Shown: positions 18,958 to 28,857 of the stretch, piece after piece
How positions within the stretch are numbered: the first letter of the stretch is position 1
Layout of the letters: every line of letters starts with the position of its first letter
NCBI GenBank assembly: GCA_000697455.1
Contig: JNET01028359.1
Span: 1-33,299 of the forward strand
Direction: 5' to 3'
From: Basidiobolus heterosporus B8920
Lineage: Eukaryota > Basidiobolomycota > Basidiobolomycetes > Basidiobolales > Basidiobolaceae
Length of the DNA stretch: 33,299 nucleotides
Program-made: the position numbers and the translations under genes
Notes under the pieces: generated by a model
What the model was told of the DNA's origin: nothing
What the model saw: the letters and a program-made list of their open reading frames with translations, nothing else
Database searches by the model: none

Positions 18958-19417
18958 CTATTGTTCGCATATTGTGAATTTTCCTGATTCTGCTTTGCAT
19001 ACTTGACCATCCTTGGTAACACCACGAACCTCCAAGACATGGTCAACATTTGGGATAAAGTCCTTGGGTAATTGTACAGTAGTTTGTCCCATTTTACTGG
19101 GTATTTTTTCACTCTGAAGTACGACCGAACGACTAGAGGAGGCTCCGTCACTTTCGATTTTGTTCACTAATTCTACGTTCACTATCTCTTCCACACAAGA
19201 GTCACCCAGAACCCATTTTATTGTCTGCGGTGTTCCCGCGCCAAGTTTCATATCCTTGGAGCAGGACTTGGGACTGATTATAGAGAAGCCTAAAAAGTCC
19301 TGGTGAGTTATTGGATATCTATTAGAACTTTAGCTTGACTTTACCTGCACACCCATCAGCGGCAAACACGGTGCTAGCTGAGGTCATAGCTGATAGAACA
19401 AGAATGGAAAATTTCAT
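18958..19417 (-). CDS. Secreted Kre9/Knh1-type domain protein
   Basis: Two exons (complement): 19417-19345 and 19289-18958, giving 134 aa. A clear signal peptide (MKFSILVLSAMTSASTVFAA) is followed by a compact beta-rich domain. The order ISPKS...LGAGTPQTIKW...VNVELVNK...LPKDF.P..DHVLEVRGV..SGKFTI follows the Ser-Thr-rich GPI-anchored membrane family (PF10342, Kre9/Knh1 N-terminal domain) of fungal cell-wall proteins. Five cysteines in the mature part could form disulphides. No C-terminal GPI signal or Ser/Thr-rich tail is present, so the protein is probably secreted free. The acceptor at 19290 was chosen because the alternative CCAG acceptor breaks the frame. A TATA box lies about 85 bp upstream. 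Family call is moderate. Confidence 0.72.
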
Positions 19418-20372
19418 GGCTATTATTGTTACTTGAGGTAGAATAGAAGGATTCTCTGGTATGTATCGAGAACGATAAAGTCAAGAAACCTTTGCCACCC
19501 TATATATAGTCGTTTCATAACGTTCACCTGTGGTTTACGACACTTATGTTGGAGGCTTAATAAGGCTAAGTTAGGTGCACTCAAGAAGCCGTCTATACAT
19601 ACGGAAACTATCATCTTTCACTTTGGAATAAACTAGTAAAGAACATGCAGCTTTACTCCATACCTTCTCCATGATCAGATCCCTGCTTTGTTCACTCCTT
19701 ACTTGAGATATGGGGAATTTTCCTGTCTTAATTGCTTCCCTTGCTTCTCTTAACCTAGTTTGTAACGGAACATTTGAGATGCATTAATCCAAAGTAGAAT
19801 TTGGATTGGGATGCCTGGGATGCCTATGTTCTTATTCTTTAAAATGAGTGTAATGTAGTAATGAAACCAGGGCGTATGAATGTTTGCTAACCAGTATACA
19901 TATATGTATATACATATAGTATAATTTGTAGTGATCTCTGTGGTTGGTAGATAAATGGGTATATACCCAAATAAGGCTAATGCACTACCCTTTTTGAGTG
20001 AGGATCGAAACGAATTCCAATACGATCATGGAGCCCTCATAACCCAACCTCATGCCCATGTTCATCTTCACACAGAGATCTAGGTTATATATATGAAGTA
20101 GCGGCCTGAAACTTGGACTAAGGTGACTGTAGGAGGATGAATCAGAATTGTCGAATTTCTGAATGATGGGGAATCAGTGGCATAGAAAGGACTTATAAAG
20201 TAATCATCACTCTACACATTGGGGCAGCTGAGGGACAGCTAGTAAACCTGTGACGTGTGAAATGAGAAAATATTTTGAACTTTTGTGCATATATTTAACA
20301 TTCGTGGTTGCTGTTCATTAGGGGGACATTCTTTTTTGTACATTATTTACTATTACTTGCACTCGTATAAAC
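19418..20372. other. Divergent intergenic region
   Basis: Upstream regions of the Kre9-like gene and the acidic hypothetical. It contains an AT-rich dinucleotide run near 19895-19920 (ATACATATATGTATATACAT), itself palindromic. No gene or RNA recognised. Confidence 0.5.
19501..19508 (-). promoter_or_regulatory. TATA box of the Kre9-like gene
   Basis: TATATATA (palindromic) followed on the complement by GGGTGG, 84 bp upstream of the ATG, the same distance as at the cyclin and ankyrin-CCCH genes. Confidence 0.45.
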
Positions 20373-20849
20373 ATGTATTTAGTGAGAAAATTCTTGCCTG
20401 TATCCAATTCTCTGGTATGTTTGGTACCTTTGGCCGTAAGATCTCGCTCTTGGGACGAATTAGCTATCAAACAGAAACTTTTCACTACAACTTCTAATCA
20501 CTCCACTACTTCGGAAGATGATTGGGACGATATGTCCAACCTTTCAACGAGCATCACTTTTTCTCAAAGTCCTTCACCTCCAAGCCCCGAAACCGGTTCC
20601 ATCCGCTCCACTTCGGCATCTGGTTTAGACCTAACACCCAACCTGCTAGTACAACAGATGCTCTTCAATGCTGATTCTAAACCTCAAAGTAAGTATGTAC
20701 CTTTGTTATATGTAACTGTTCGAGTTACTAAATCTCTTTACTCAGAACACGTCACAACCGACGAAGACGATGATGACGAATATTTTGTATCGAAAACACC
20801 GACAACCCTATTATTTCCCTCCACAACCACCGTTACTCACTCCCTTTGA
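20373..20849 (+). CDS. Acidic Ser/Thr-rich hypothetical protein
   Basis: Probable exons 20373-20688 and 20746-20849, giving 139 aa. The 57 nt intron has a strong donor (GTAAGT), a branch-like TTACTAA and a CTCAG acceptor. Its length is a multiple of three and it has no stop codon, so retention would give a continuous 158-aa protein. The N-terminus (MYLVRKFLPVSNSLVCLVPL) is hydrophobic and basic, possibly a leader or a signal anchor. The rest is low-complexity, with SPSPPSPETGS and an acidic stretch DEDDDDEYF. No domain recognised. An upstream exon is possible. Confidence 0.5.
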   Translation: MYLVRKFLPVSNSLVCLVPLAVRSRSWDELAIKQKLFTTTSNHSTTSEDDWDDMSNLSTSITFSQSPSPPSPETGSIRSTSASGLDLTPNLLVQQMLFNADSKPQSKYVPLLYVTVRVTKSLYSEHVTTDEDDDDEYFVSKTPTTLLFPSTTTVTHSL

Positions 20850-21480
20850 GTATAAACATCGACAGCATATATGCACTCAGTCTGACCTCTTACTTTTTAT
20901 ACTGTACATTATCTAAGCAAATTATTGTTAATATCTATTTTTGAGGAAAACCAAATTCTATGAAATTTCTTTTGAACTACGGTTCTATTTGCATAAGTAT
21001 ACAATAAACTCTACTACCTCTATAATTTACAAAGCTAGTGATCGTTTGTTCTTGAAGTTCGTCAAATAGGCTAACTAAACGGTTACTCAGTACCAATAAA
21101 TACGCGTAAATATATCCTTGGTAAAATCCCTATTCACTTCAGGTGTTTCGACATTGAGGAATAGATGTTGAAGTGTCTAGTGCATTTGGGAAGATACCGA
21201 TAAATAGGATTATAGTATCATTATACATACAAATCTAAACCAAAATAATCATCACAAGTTTGGTTTTGTAGACTAAACGATATATTTAAATGAAGCCATA
21301 AACAAATTAGAAGTGGTTGGGTGTGTGGCACAAAAAATACAAGCAGTTGATGGAGCAATAATTTTACGAGAATATAAAGAGGTAAATAGTATTCACAGTT
21401 GGAAGAGAGAGGGAAATTTTGGGAAATGTTGAATCAAAAGTGGGACTTGGATGATCATGACTAAAGATTAAGAATGAACA
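20850..21480. other. Convergent intergenic region, no gene seen
   Basis: 3' flanks of the acidic hypothetical and the PHD gene. Very AT-rich; no open frame above 60 codons and no structured repeat found. Confidence 0.5.
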
Positions 21481-24049
21481 TCAACGACGACGTCTATTCC
21501 TCTTTCTCTTACGACCCTTCACTCTTTCTAAGGTATTTGGTGGATCTTCTAGTATATCGTCATTTGTAGATACACAGAAAAGGGCTAGAAGCGGGTCCGC
21601 GTCTGGATTGACTTCTCTCCCCTCCTCATATTCGCCAGCATTATGAATATGTGAATCAAGTACAGGATATAATAACGGTGAACAACCATGGTTTATAACA
21701 ATCTTTCCCGTTGAATTTTTCTTGGCGACATTGAGCGTGTGGTCACTCAACAATGTAGTGTTTGGTGTTTTCATTGCTGATGACACAGAAAGCTTCGGGG
21801 CGCTTGTACGGCGTCGACTACGCCGAAAGGTTCCGATGGGGATACGATCCCATCGGGACAATGCTTGCAAATACTCTTGGTACTGTTTGGAGCTCGGTTC
21901 GGGGGAAGGTGACCGGGACGAGGATGAACTGTAAAGTTTTTCGGTGTCTACCACCTCATCAATCGGAATAATCGTAGGGAGATCCATTTCAGCCGCCGTT
22001 GAGCTATTCCTTCGTCGCTTTCCTACTTGAGCCTAGAGTAATAAAGCATAGGATTTCAATAGGTGGCTTTGTAGTGTTGTCAAAATAGAGAAAACTTACA
22101 ATAGAATTACACGAAGTTTGCGGATGAAGTCTGGGTTGCGTGGATGTCGGTAATCCACTTGAGGTTTCGTTAACGACATTGGATCTAGAGTAGAATTGCT
22201 GGCTAAGACAGGGCTCGGATGATAACGAGGGAGACAATGGTTTAAGCGATGCGCTATTTGATTCGTCAAGCTGTTGAGCAGACATGAGTATAGAATTGGC
22301 AGATGTTGTCAGGGTGGAATTATTAGCAGTTGCGAAATCCGACGATGACTCCGATGTTGTAGCGAAGCCAGATATGCTTTTGAAAGGGATCGACGACTTC
22401 AACATAACAGAATGACTATCGTAATCAGCAGTGAAAGATAGATGATGAGTTTCCCCCATCAGTAGTCTCGATATATCTGATTGGGATTCAGCACTATCTG
22501 AAGACTCAGTGTCGGACCATCCTGATGGAAAGTCCGAATATTCCTCAAAGCTAGATGACTCCCATCCTGATCGTGTGAAAGGCGGCTCCTCGACTAGATC
22601 ATCTTTGATTTCAACCGTATTTTCGTTAAACTCTAGCGGAATCTCTGGCATATCATCAGAATCCAATGTCTCCGAGCTGTCGGTTAATCCTTCGATATCA
22701 ACAAAATCAGAAGACACACAACTAAGTGATTCTAGCTCGTCTTCGCGAGGATCGTCTACTTCTATATCTACTACCAGATTCGTGTCACTCTAGAAATTAC
22801 AATTGATTATTAAGTATAGTTTCCAGTGTCGAGTTTCTAAAAGAGCTAATTACTTCTCCTTCGGACTTTGAGGATTTAGCGTCTTTCTTGACATCTCTCG
22901 GTGGTGATTTTACTCTCCGGCTCTTCCTTTTGCTTTGCGGAGGATTTCTTGCTTTACTTCGTTTGCTGAGCTTGGTCTTCCTCCGAGATTTCGTCCATTC
23001 CTTTTTATCCTCTGAATCATCCGAGTCAGTCGTTATCGATAATGCGCTAATAGAGAGACGACGCCGACGGGTAGGGGCTTTTTTACGCGATGTCAAGTTT
23101 GAATCGGATCTAGTGTTGTCCTTTTGAGACGTTACTTTCTTGACGTTACTTCCCATTCCACAAGTACATTCAAGCTCACACACAGGGCATATGTCGTCTC
23201 CATCTCCATCAAAATCATCCTCAAGTACATCTATAGTTTCTTCCAAATCTGAACTTGCCTCTAACTTGACGATAGACCCCAAGACCTCCGGCGATTGAGG
23301 CCGCTTAGAACAACCTAAAACAGAGAATGAATAAGATTATCTGGTTATAAAAATAGTAGTGGAAGCCTCAAGCAATACCTGAGAGTCGTTTGGCCTGTAT
23401 CTTGTTATCCTCGCTTAAAATCACAGAACCAGGATGAAGCATAGACCTATTTAGAGAAGTCAGACAAACTGTACAGTAGTGATGTTGGTCGACGCTGCTG
23501 TCATCCGGAGTCAATCCGACACATTCCCCATGAAACCATTCTGTATGAAAATAAAACAACTTTAACTCGATATTCGTATCGCGAGAAATAGGTATAATAT
23601 AGGCTACCTTGACAACCATCACATTCAACCATCAATTCGACACCGTCATAACCATTTCGACAAAAGCAATATACGGGTTGACCTTGTGAATCGGCTTTAA
23701 TCGGCCGAGATACCGGTTTAAGTGAATAATCGAGGTCTTCGTCAGAATGAACCCAATTCTTTGAAGTAGAATCAGGAGAAGATTTTTCTTGGGGAAAGGT
23801 ACTTTTCGTTGCGGATATTTGAGAAGTATAAGGAGCTTTTCTTGAATAGTTGGAGGGGATTTTTCGAGGTTGTGTTTGAAGATGCTCGGAATCATCCTCT
23901 TCATCGTCGGAAGAGAGTGAGGAATTGGTTGACACTTCACTATCGGAAATGTTGACCTCTTCCCGTGAGTACGTACTTACTTGATTACGAAACCGTGTAT
24001 TATTCAAAGGGAAATTTATGTCTCGAGTGCTCATAGCAGCAACCAACAT
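21481..24049 (-). CDS. PHD-finger chromatin protein, large and Ser/acidic-rich
   Basis: Five exons (complement): 24049-23608, 23540-23379, 23314-22854, 22789-22100, 22032-21481, giving 768 aa (763 from the second ATG). The PHD finger at 128-173 has C128, C130, C143, C146, H151, C154, C170 and C173. Y127 and W149 occupy the aromatic-cage positions of H3K4me3-reading fingers (Spp1/Cfp1, TAF3, Cti6 type). A short four-cysteine cluster follows at 244-253 (ICPVCELECTC), then Arg/Lys/Ser-rich tracts, a long acidic Ser-rich middle, the motif RWDRIPIGTFRRSRRR at about 645-660, and a basic end (KGRKRKRNRRRR). The architecture points to a nuclear histone reader in a chromatin complex; which one is not known. 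Confidence 0.8.
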
Positions 24050-24989
24050 TTCCGTTCGAAACTCTATCCACTTTATTGACGTTTGTAAAACCTGACAAAC
24101 TCCTTGAGCCGTGTTGTTCGAGTTATAATACAGTGAGCGTGGTGATTATCGCTCTTTAGGTGGATGGTGGTGTCTAATTTTCTTATAGAGTTGCAGTGTT
24201 TTCTATGTGACGAAAGATATGGGACTTGATATTTTCGAGAGAAAGCCACCTAGACTTCAAAAAAAATAGAAACTAGGACGATTATTATCTTGTTTAACGA
24301 AGTTTGCAACTCTAGAGATCATCAGATAGTAGAAGCATTGTAATTCGTTGAGAGCATTATACCAAAGATAATTTTTTATCGCAGAAAAAAGGATTTTTTA
24401 AGAAATGTTGATTAGGTTTTGATTTAGGTTGTACTCACGTAAACCGACATGTTGTGGACTAAGATTCATGGCTATCACGTATCTGTCCAAAAACTCATTG
24501 AAGTTCAAAAAGATCCTCTCAACTTTATGAACTACTGACCATACTAACCCTGGTATTTCTTTTAATATTACAAGTTTACGTTCAAGAAAATCTTGTGTGT
24601 GCGTGTGGCTCGTATCACTTTTCTGTAAAGCAAGAGTTACTATCGAAAAGGCACCATCTTCTATATTACAAGTCATTGAACACCAACAGTAACTAATATC
24701 TGACAGTGCGTTGAAATAGGTAATACCGTAATATAGAAATGATTTACAGGAAATCGAGTAACAGATCCGCACTTCGGGCTATAGGAAGGCACCCCCAATC
24801 TAGGCCCAATATTTGTAATCAATTTACCAAATTCTATCACTATTATAAATGATATCCCAATCACAAGTGTTACTTCTGTGTTAATTTTTTACGAAACACC
24901 ATAGTGGTAGAGGAGGTACCCTGGGGTTTTGACTTTCGTAAATACTCAGCTTTGCCTCCCTTCTGAGCAGTTCACCTCTTTTTGCAGTC
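24050..24989. promoter_or_regulatory. Divergent upstream region of the PHD gene and CPOX
   Basis: 940 bp between the two start codons. Apart from the unassigned minus-strand open frame at 24398-24778, no feature is recognised. Confidence 0.4.
24398..24778 (-). other. Unassigned open frame in the PHD-CPOX intergenic region
   Basis: An uninterrupted frame of 127 codons; the first ATG (about 24676) leaves 92 codons. Its inner part (FLERKLVILKEIPGLVWSVV, FNEFLDRYVIAMNLSPQHVG) looks protein-like, and a good donor (C|GTGAGT at about 24440-24435) ends that stretch. I could not join it to convincing upstream or downstream exons. It could be an exon of a small gene, a relic or chance. Confidence 0.25.
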
Positions 24990-26404
24990 ATGAATTTATC
25001 TAGCAAACGTATCAGCTCAACTCTGTGGAGCCTTGGAAGGTAAGTTTCGTGAAGACTTAGTCCTTGGCGGTAGTTTTCACTAATTTTTTGTCTGGTCTGA
25101 AATTTAGCCGCCACTGTGCATACTCTTTAAAAAAGAGCTCTATTAGAGCAGGTCTTCATACCAAGCCGCAGATTTTGAAGTCTAATGTCTCAATTCCGAC
25201 AACTGTCGCAGCTGTAGCTCTCGGTGCAGGTTTAGGATACTATCAACTAGTAAGCTTTTTTGTTAAACTAATTACTTAATATATATTTCATAACCCCAGT
25301 TATCATAGAATAAAGTTTCTCACTCCGAACAGCAAAAAACACCAATTACTACCACTATGAAAAAGACTGAAAAGTTGCCGGTACAAGTTTGCTATTCTTC
25401 GTTCACGTTTATCCTGCTTGCTAACTCAAGAATATCAGACATATGACGAGCTTCTTCCTAATGTCGAAGTAAGCGAACACTCACCTATGCGTGAGCGTAT
25501 GTCGAATTATATCCAAACTTTACAATACAACATTGTGAAAAAGCTCTCTGAAGTGGACGGAAAACCTTTCCTAGTTGATAAATGGACACGCCCTACTGGT
25601 GGAGGAGGTACGACCTGTGTTATCCAAGATGGCAATGTCTTTGAAAAAGGTGGTGTGAACGTCTCGGTGATTACTGGCACCCTCGCTGATGCGACTATAC
25701 GCAATATGCGCTCACGTGGAAAGGAGTTGAAGGGGGACGGGCCATTCTATTATTTTGCAGCCGGGCTCTCTTTAGTCCTTCATCCCCATAATCCTATGGC
25801 GCCCACTGTACATCTAAATTATAGATATTTTGAAGTGAATGATGAAAAGGGACAATTGATTTGCTCATGGTTCGGCGGTGGCTCAGATCTTACGCCGAGT
25901 TACTTGTTTGAAGAGGATGCGGTCCACTTCCATACCACGTTAAGGTCTACCTGTGATAAGCATGATCCTGAATACTACCCAAGATTCAAAAAATGGTGCG
26001 ATGAATACTTCCATCTACCGCATCGTGGTGAATCCCGCGGTATTGGTGGAATCTTTTTTGATGATTTAGCCTCAGCCAACCAAAATCAAACCTTCAACTT
26101 CCTACGCGACTGCGGTGATTCTTTTCTTGATGCGTATGTACCAATTTTGGAGCGTCGCAAGGACATGGCATTTACTGAAGAAAACAAGCGCTGGCAACAA
26201 CTTCGTCGTGGGAGATATGTGGAATTCAACTTGGTCCACGACAGAGGTACAAAATTCGGTCTTTTAAACCACGGCACAAGAATCGAAAGCATCTTGATGT
26301 CTTTGCCTTTGACTGCCAGGTGGGAATACGAGCACCAGCCCGAGCCCAATTCCAAGGAGCAAGAACTGTTAGACACTTTAAAAGCCACCAAGGATTGGAT
26401 CTAG
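24990..26404 (+). CDS. CPOX: Coproporphyrinogen III oxidase, mitochondrial-type
   Basis: Four exons: 24990-25039, 25108-25249, 25309-25380 (or to 25386), 25439-26404, giving 409 aa (411 with the alternative donor). This is the oxygen-dependent enzyme that decarboxylates coproporphyrinogen III to protoporphyrinogen IX in heme synthesis. The PROSITE block is complete: KKWCDEYFHLPHRGESRGIG followed by GIFFDD. FGGGSDLTPSYL and GRYVEFNLVHDRGTKFGL are also present. The first 88 residues are a basic Ser/Arg-rich leader (MNLSSKRISSTLWSLGRSRH) and a hydrophobic stretch (TTVAAVALGAGLGYYQ). This is the plan of intermembrane-space CPOX in animals, unlike cytosolic yeast Hem13, which has no leader. A four-fold CTAGG repeat overlaps the stop. 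Confidence 0.96.
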
Positions 26405-26428
26405 GTTCTAGGCTCTAGGATCTAGGAT
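26401..26428. repeat. Four 7 bp CTAGGNT units
   Basis: CTAGG recurs with a strict period of 7 (26401, 26408, 26415, 26422). The first unit contains the CPOX stop codon. Confidence 0.8.
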
Positions 26429-26595
26429 TAGACAGCAGACAGCATTCAGAGAATGTTTCATTTATTAAAAGTACTTATGTTGAACCAAGATTTATGCACG
26501 TCTTATTAAGAATTCCTTGATGTGATATGTAGTAAAATGACGGAACAAATCCGGAAATACGACGCAATCTGATGCCAAGGGTCAGATAATTCCGA

Positions 26596-26631
26596 GGATT
26601 AAATAGGGCGGATTAAATAGTGCGGATTAAC
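26596..26631. repeat. 14 bp tandem repeat, about 2.5 units
   Basis: GGATTAAATAGGGC, then GGATTAAATAGTGC, then the partial unit GGATTAA. It lies in the CPOX 3' flank. Confidence 0.75.
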
Positions 26632-27234
26632 AACTTCACATTTCCCGGTAGTGGAGCTGAACTAAACTATATGATATGAATGGAAACTAAACTATGCATA
26701 ATACGAATGGCAACGAAACCGTATTTAATATATACTTACTCATTCGATATAGAAATTAGTATAACTTCTTGAGTCAAAAATATTGAGCCAAGAGAAAATG
26801 AAATGGACTCAACAATTTTGGCATAGCTTGGCGTGTGATCTGATGCATGTCGTAATCGAATTACAAAGAAAAATGGAACAAGCATCAGGCTTAGACGGAA
26901 CTGCAGCCAAGTGAAGGTAGCTTTGTCTGAGGATCCAACTGATACTTTGACAGCCAACCATTGCTCACCAAACGCGACTAATGGATGAAGGCTCCGTAAT
27001 TCTATTTCATATCAATGCCGATAATTCATGATGTTATCGATATGCATGTCCTGCCCAATGGCCACCAAGTATTTCAGCACCCTAATTTTACCAATAGAGT
27101 CTAGATAAGGTTAGAGATCATGAATGAAATCATTTCTAGAACATTGTCAGGAAATAGACGAGTATTTTTATGATTTAGATTGATCGAAAAATAATTTCAT
27201 CAAGTGTCTCTGATCTTGGGATAATAAGAAAAAC

Positions 27235-27242
27235 TATAAAAG
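27235..27242 (+). promoter_or_regulatory. TATA box of the cyclin gene
   Basis: TATAAAAG lies 85 bp upstream of the ATG at 27320, in an A-rich setting. Confidence 0.5.
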
Positions 27243-27319
27243 AAAAATGCTGTGCTGCTCCATCAATTAACTGATTAAGCGTTTATTCCTGCTGAATTTG
27301 CCAGTCTCACCGATACACA

Positions 27320-28135
27320 ATGAACACTTTATATTCATATCCAAATCCCAATACAAATCCATTTGTTTCGATGACTTCATACGAACCATCCTTTACAACG
27401 CCATACTCGAGTGGCTATCAAAGCAACATCCACGAAAGTTATCCAAACTCCATAGAGCTGTTTCTTGAAACAACTGCCCGGAACAATCCCACAGTACTTG
27501 CTGACCTTGTGTCTAGTATTACTTGCTCTCTTCGCCACTCAACCATTATTAGCTGCAACTCACCTAACCCAGTAAGTGCAGAGTTCCGTGAGTTCTGTCG
27601 CGGACTCTTACGTCGTGCACAGCTTTCTACACGAGTCATAATAATAGGGTTTCAGTATTTATACCGCCTTTGTAAGCAAGCACCGGGCCTATGTGCTCAA
27701 GTTGGATCAGACCGTCAATTACTGACTGTGAGCCTATTACTTGGTATGAAATACCATGAAGATATTCCTTACTACAATGGAACTTGGAGTAAACTATCTG
27801 GAATACCACTGTCGATACTTAATTCCTTAGAAATGAACGTACTGGAAATCTTGAAGTTTGACTTGTATTTTTCCGGAGAAGAGTACGAAAGATGGATCTG
27901 CGAGCTCGAGAAAATGACCAGATTGATCAGAAACCCTTTCGCACAGTACGTACATCGCCAAGAACAATCTATTCCCCAAGGTTTACCCTTGCCACTACCA
28001 TATCAACAAGCCATCCCTGTATCGAACTGTCCACAACTCGGCAACGCACAATCTTGCGATTGTAAACTGGATTCCTGTAACGATCTGGTGCCATGTCCAT
28101 TACATTTGTCTGAGTACTACCCAAGTTTGTTGTAA
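27320..28135 (+). CDS. Pho80/Pcl-type cyclin
   Basis: Single exon, 271 aa. A low-complexity Asn/Pro/Ser/Tyr-rich N-terminus of about 45 residues precedes a cyclin box at about residues 75-195. The box contains FCRGLLRRAQLSTRVIIIGF, YLYRLC, DRQLLTVSLLLGMKYHED, then WSKLSGIPLSILNSLE and LEILKFDLYFSGEEYERW. The pattern (KY.ED..Y.N..W....G, then NSLE...L..L.F.L) is that of the Pcl1/2-Pho80 cyclins that partner the Pho85/CDK5 kinase. The C-terminal 60 residues are Pro/Gln-rich with a cluster of cysteines (CDCKLDSCNDLVPCP). It is convergent with a phosphate-family permease. Which Pcl subfamily it belongs to cannot be told here. Confidence 0.85.
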   Translation: MNTLYSYPNPNTNPFVSMTSYEPSFTTPYSSGYQSNIHESYPNSIELFLETTARNNPTVLADLVSSITCSLRHSTIISCNSPNPVSAEFREFCRGLLRRAQLSTRVIIIGFQYLYRLCKQAPGLCAQVGSDRQLLTVSLLLGMKYHEDIPYYNGTWSKLSGIPLSILNSLEMNVLEILKFDLYFSGEEYERWICELEKMTRLIRNPFAQYVHRQEQSIPQGLPLPLPYQQAIPVSNCPQLGNAQSCDCKLDSCNDLVPCPLHLSEYYPSLL

Positions 28136-28857
28136 TGATCTTCAACTTCATGTATTTTATTATCTTCCTTCTTCTACATATTACTACTAATCTAATACCC
28201 TTGATATGATTTATATTGTTGTAACATATGGACCTTAATTCATATTAAACTATGATACTCTATCTCACTAAAAAAGCTTCGAGTTGGTTATTGATTAATG
28301 TTGATCACATTATATATGATTGGAAGTTCAATTGACTCTGCTTATATGCCATTTACCGTTGGTACTATTGTTAGTATATCTGCTTAAATATCTGCTTAAA
28401 ATTAAATATCCCACTATACCTATCACTAAACTAACCATCAATAATGAAAACTAGTTTCAGAATAGATGAAACGAAATTGATCCAATCTCAACGAAGTCTT
28501 ACACATCCATAAATGACCGAAGGGGATCGACTGCTTATCACCGAAACGTTTATTTCAATGATTATGAAAGATACATAAGATACATCTAATACTTACAATG
28601 ATCTCTAACATCATTTGCATAACCTATCGAGCTACCAATGAAAAATGAACGAATTTATATTTCTATAATGAACCCAATATAGTCTAAATTTAGACTATTG
28701 GCGGTAGTTTTTTATTTCTATTAAAGAGAGGGGCCTGTTAAAAATGTAGATTCGGGATGAAATTTATACACGAGACATGTGATTGTGAGATGGTGCTATT
28801 CATCTCGATATGAAATGTAGTAATTATAAACAAGAATCCTTCGTCTGAGGTAAAAGG
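28136..28857. other. Convergent intergenic region, no gene seen
   Basis: 3' flanks of the cyclin and permease genes. It contains two perfect 12 bp units TATCTGCTTAAA at 28377-28400. No open frame of note. Confidence 0.5.

Larger units (their letters stand above)
26405..27319. other. Intergenic CPOX - cyclin
   Basis: Contains two short tandem repeats, a TATA box for the cyclin gene, and on the minus strand a 90-codon open frame (27005-26736) without a usable ATG. That frame encodes two hydrophobic stretches (RLSLMLVPFFFVIRL, SFSLGSIFLTQEVILISIS), preceded by TAG and followed by GTAAGT, so it looks like an isolated exon or a relic of a membrane protein. Confidence 0.4.

Noticed and set aside
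24881-25114. 77-codon minus-strand open frame
   Set aside because: It overlaps CPOX exon 1 and its first intron in antisense and has no features.
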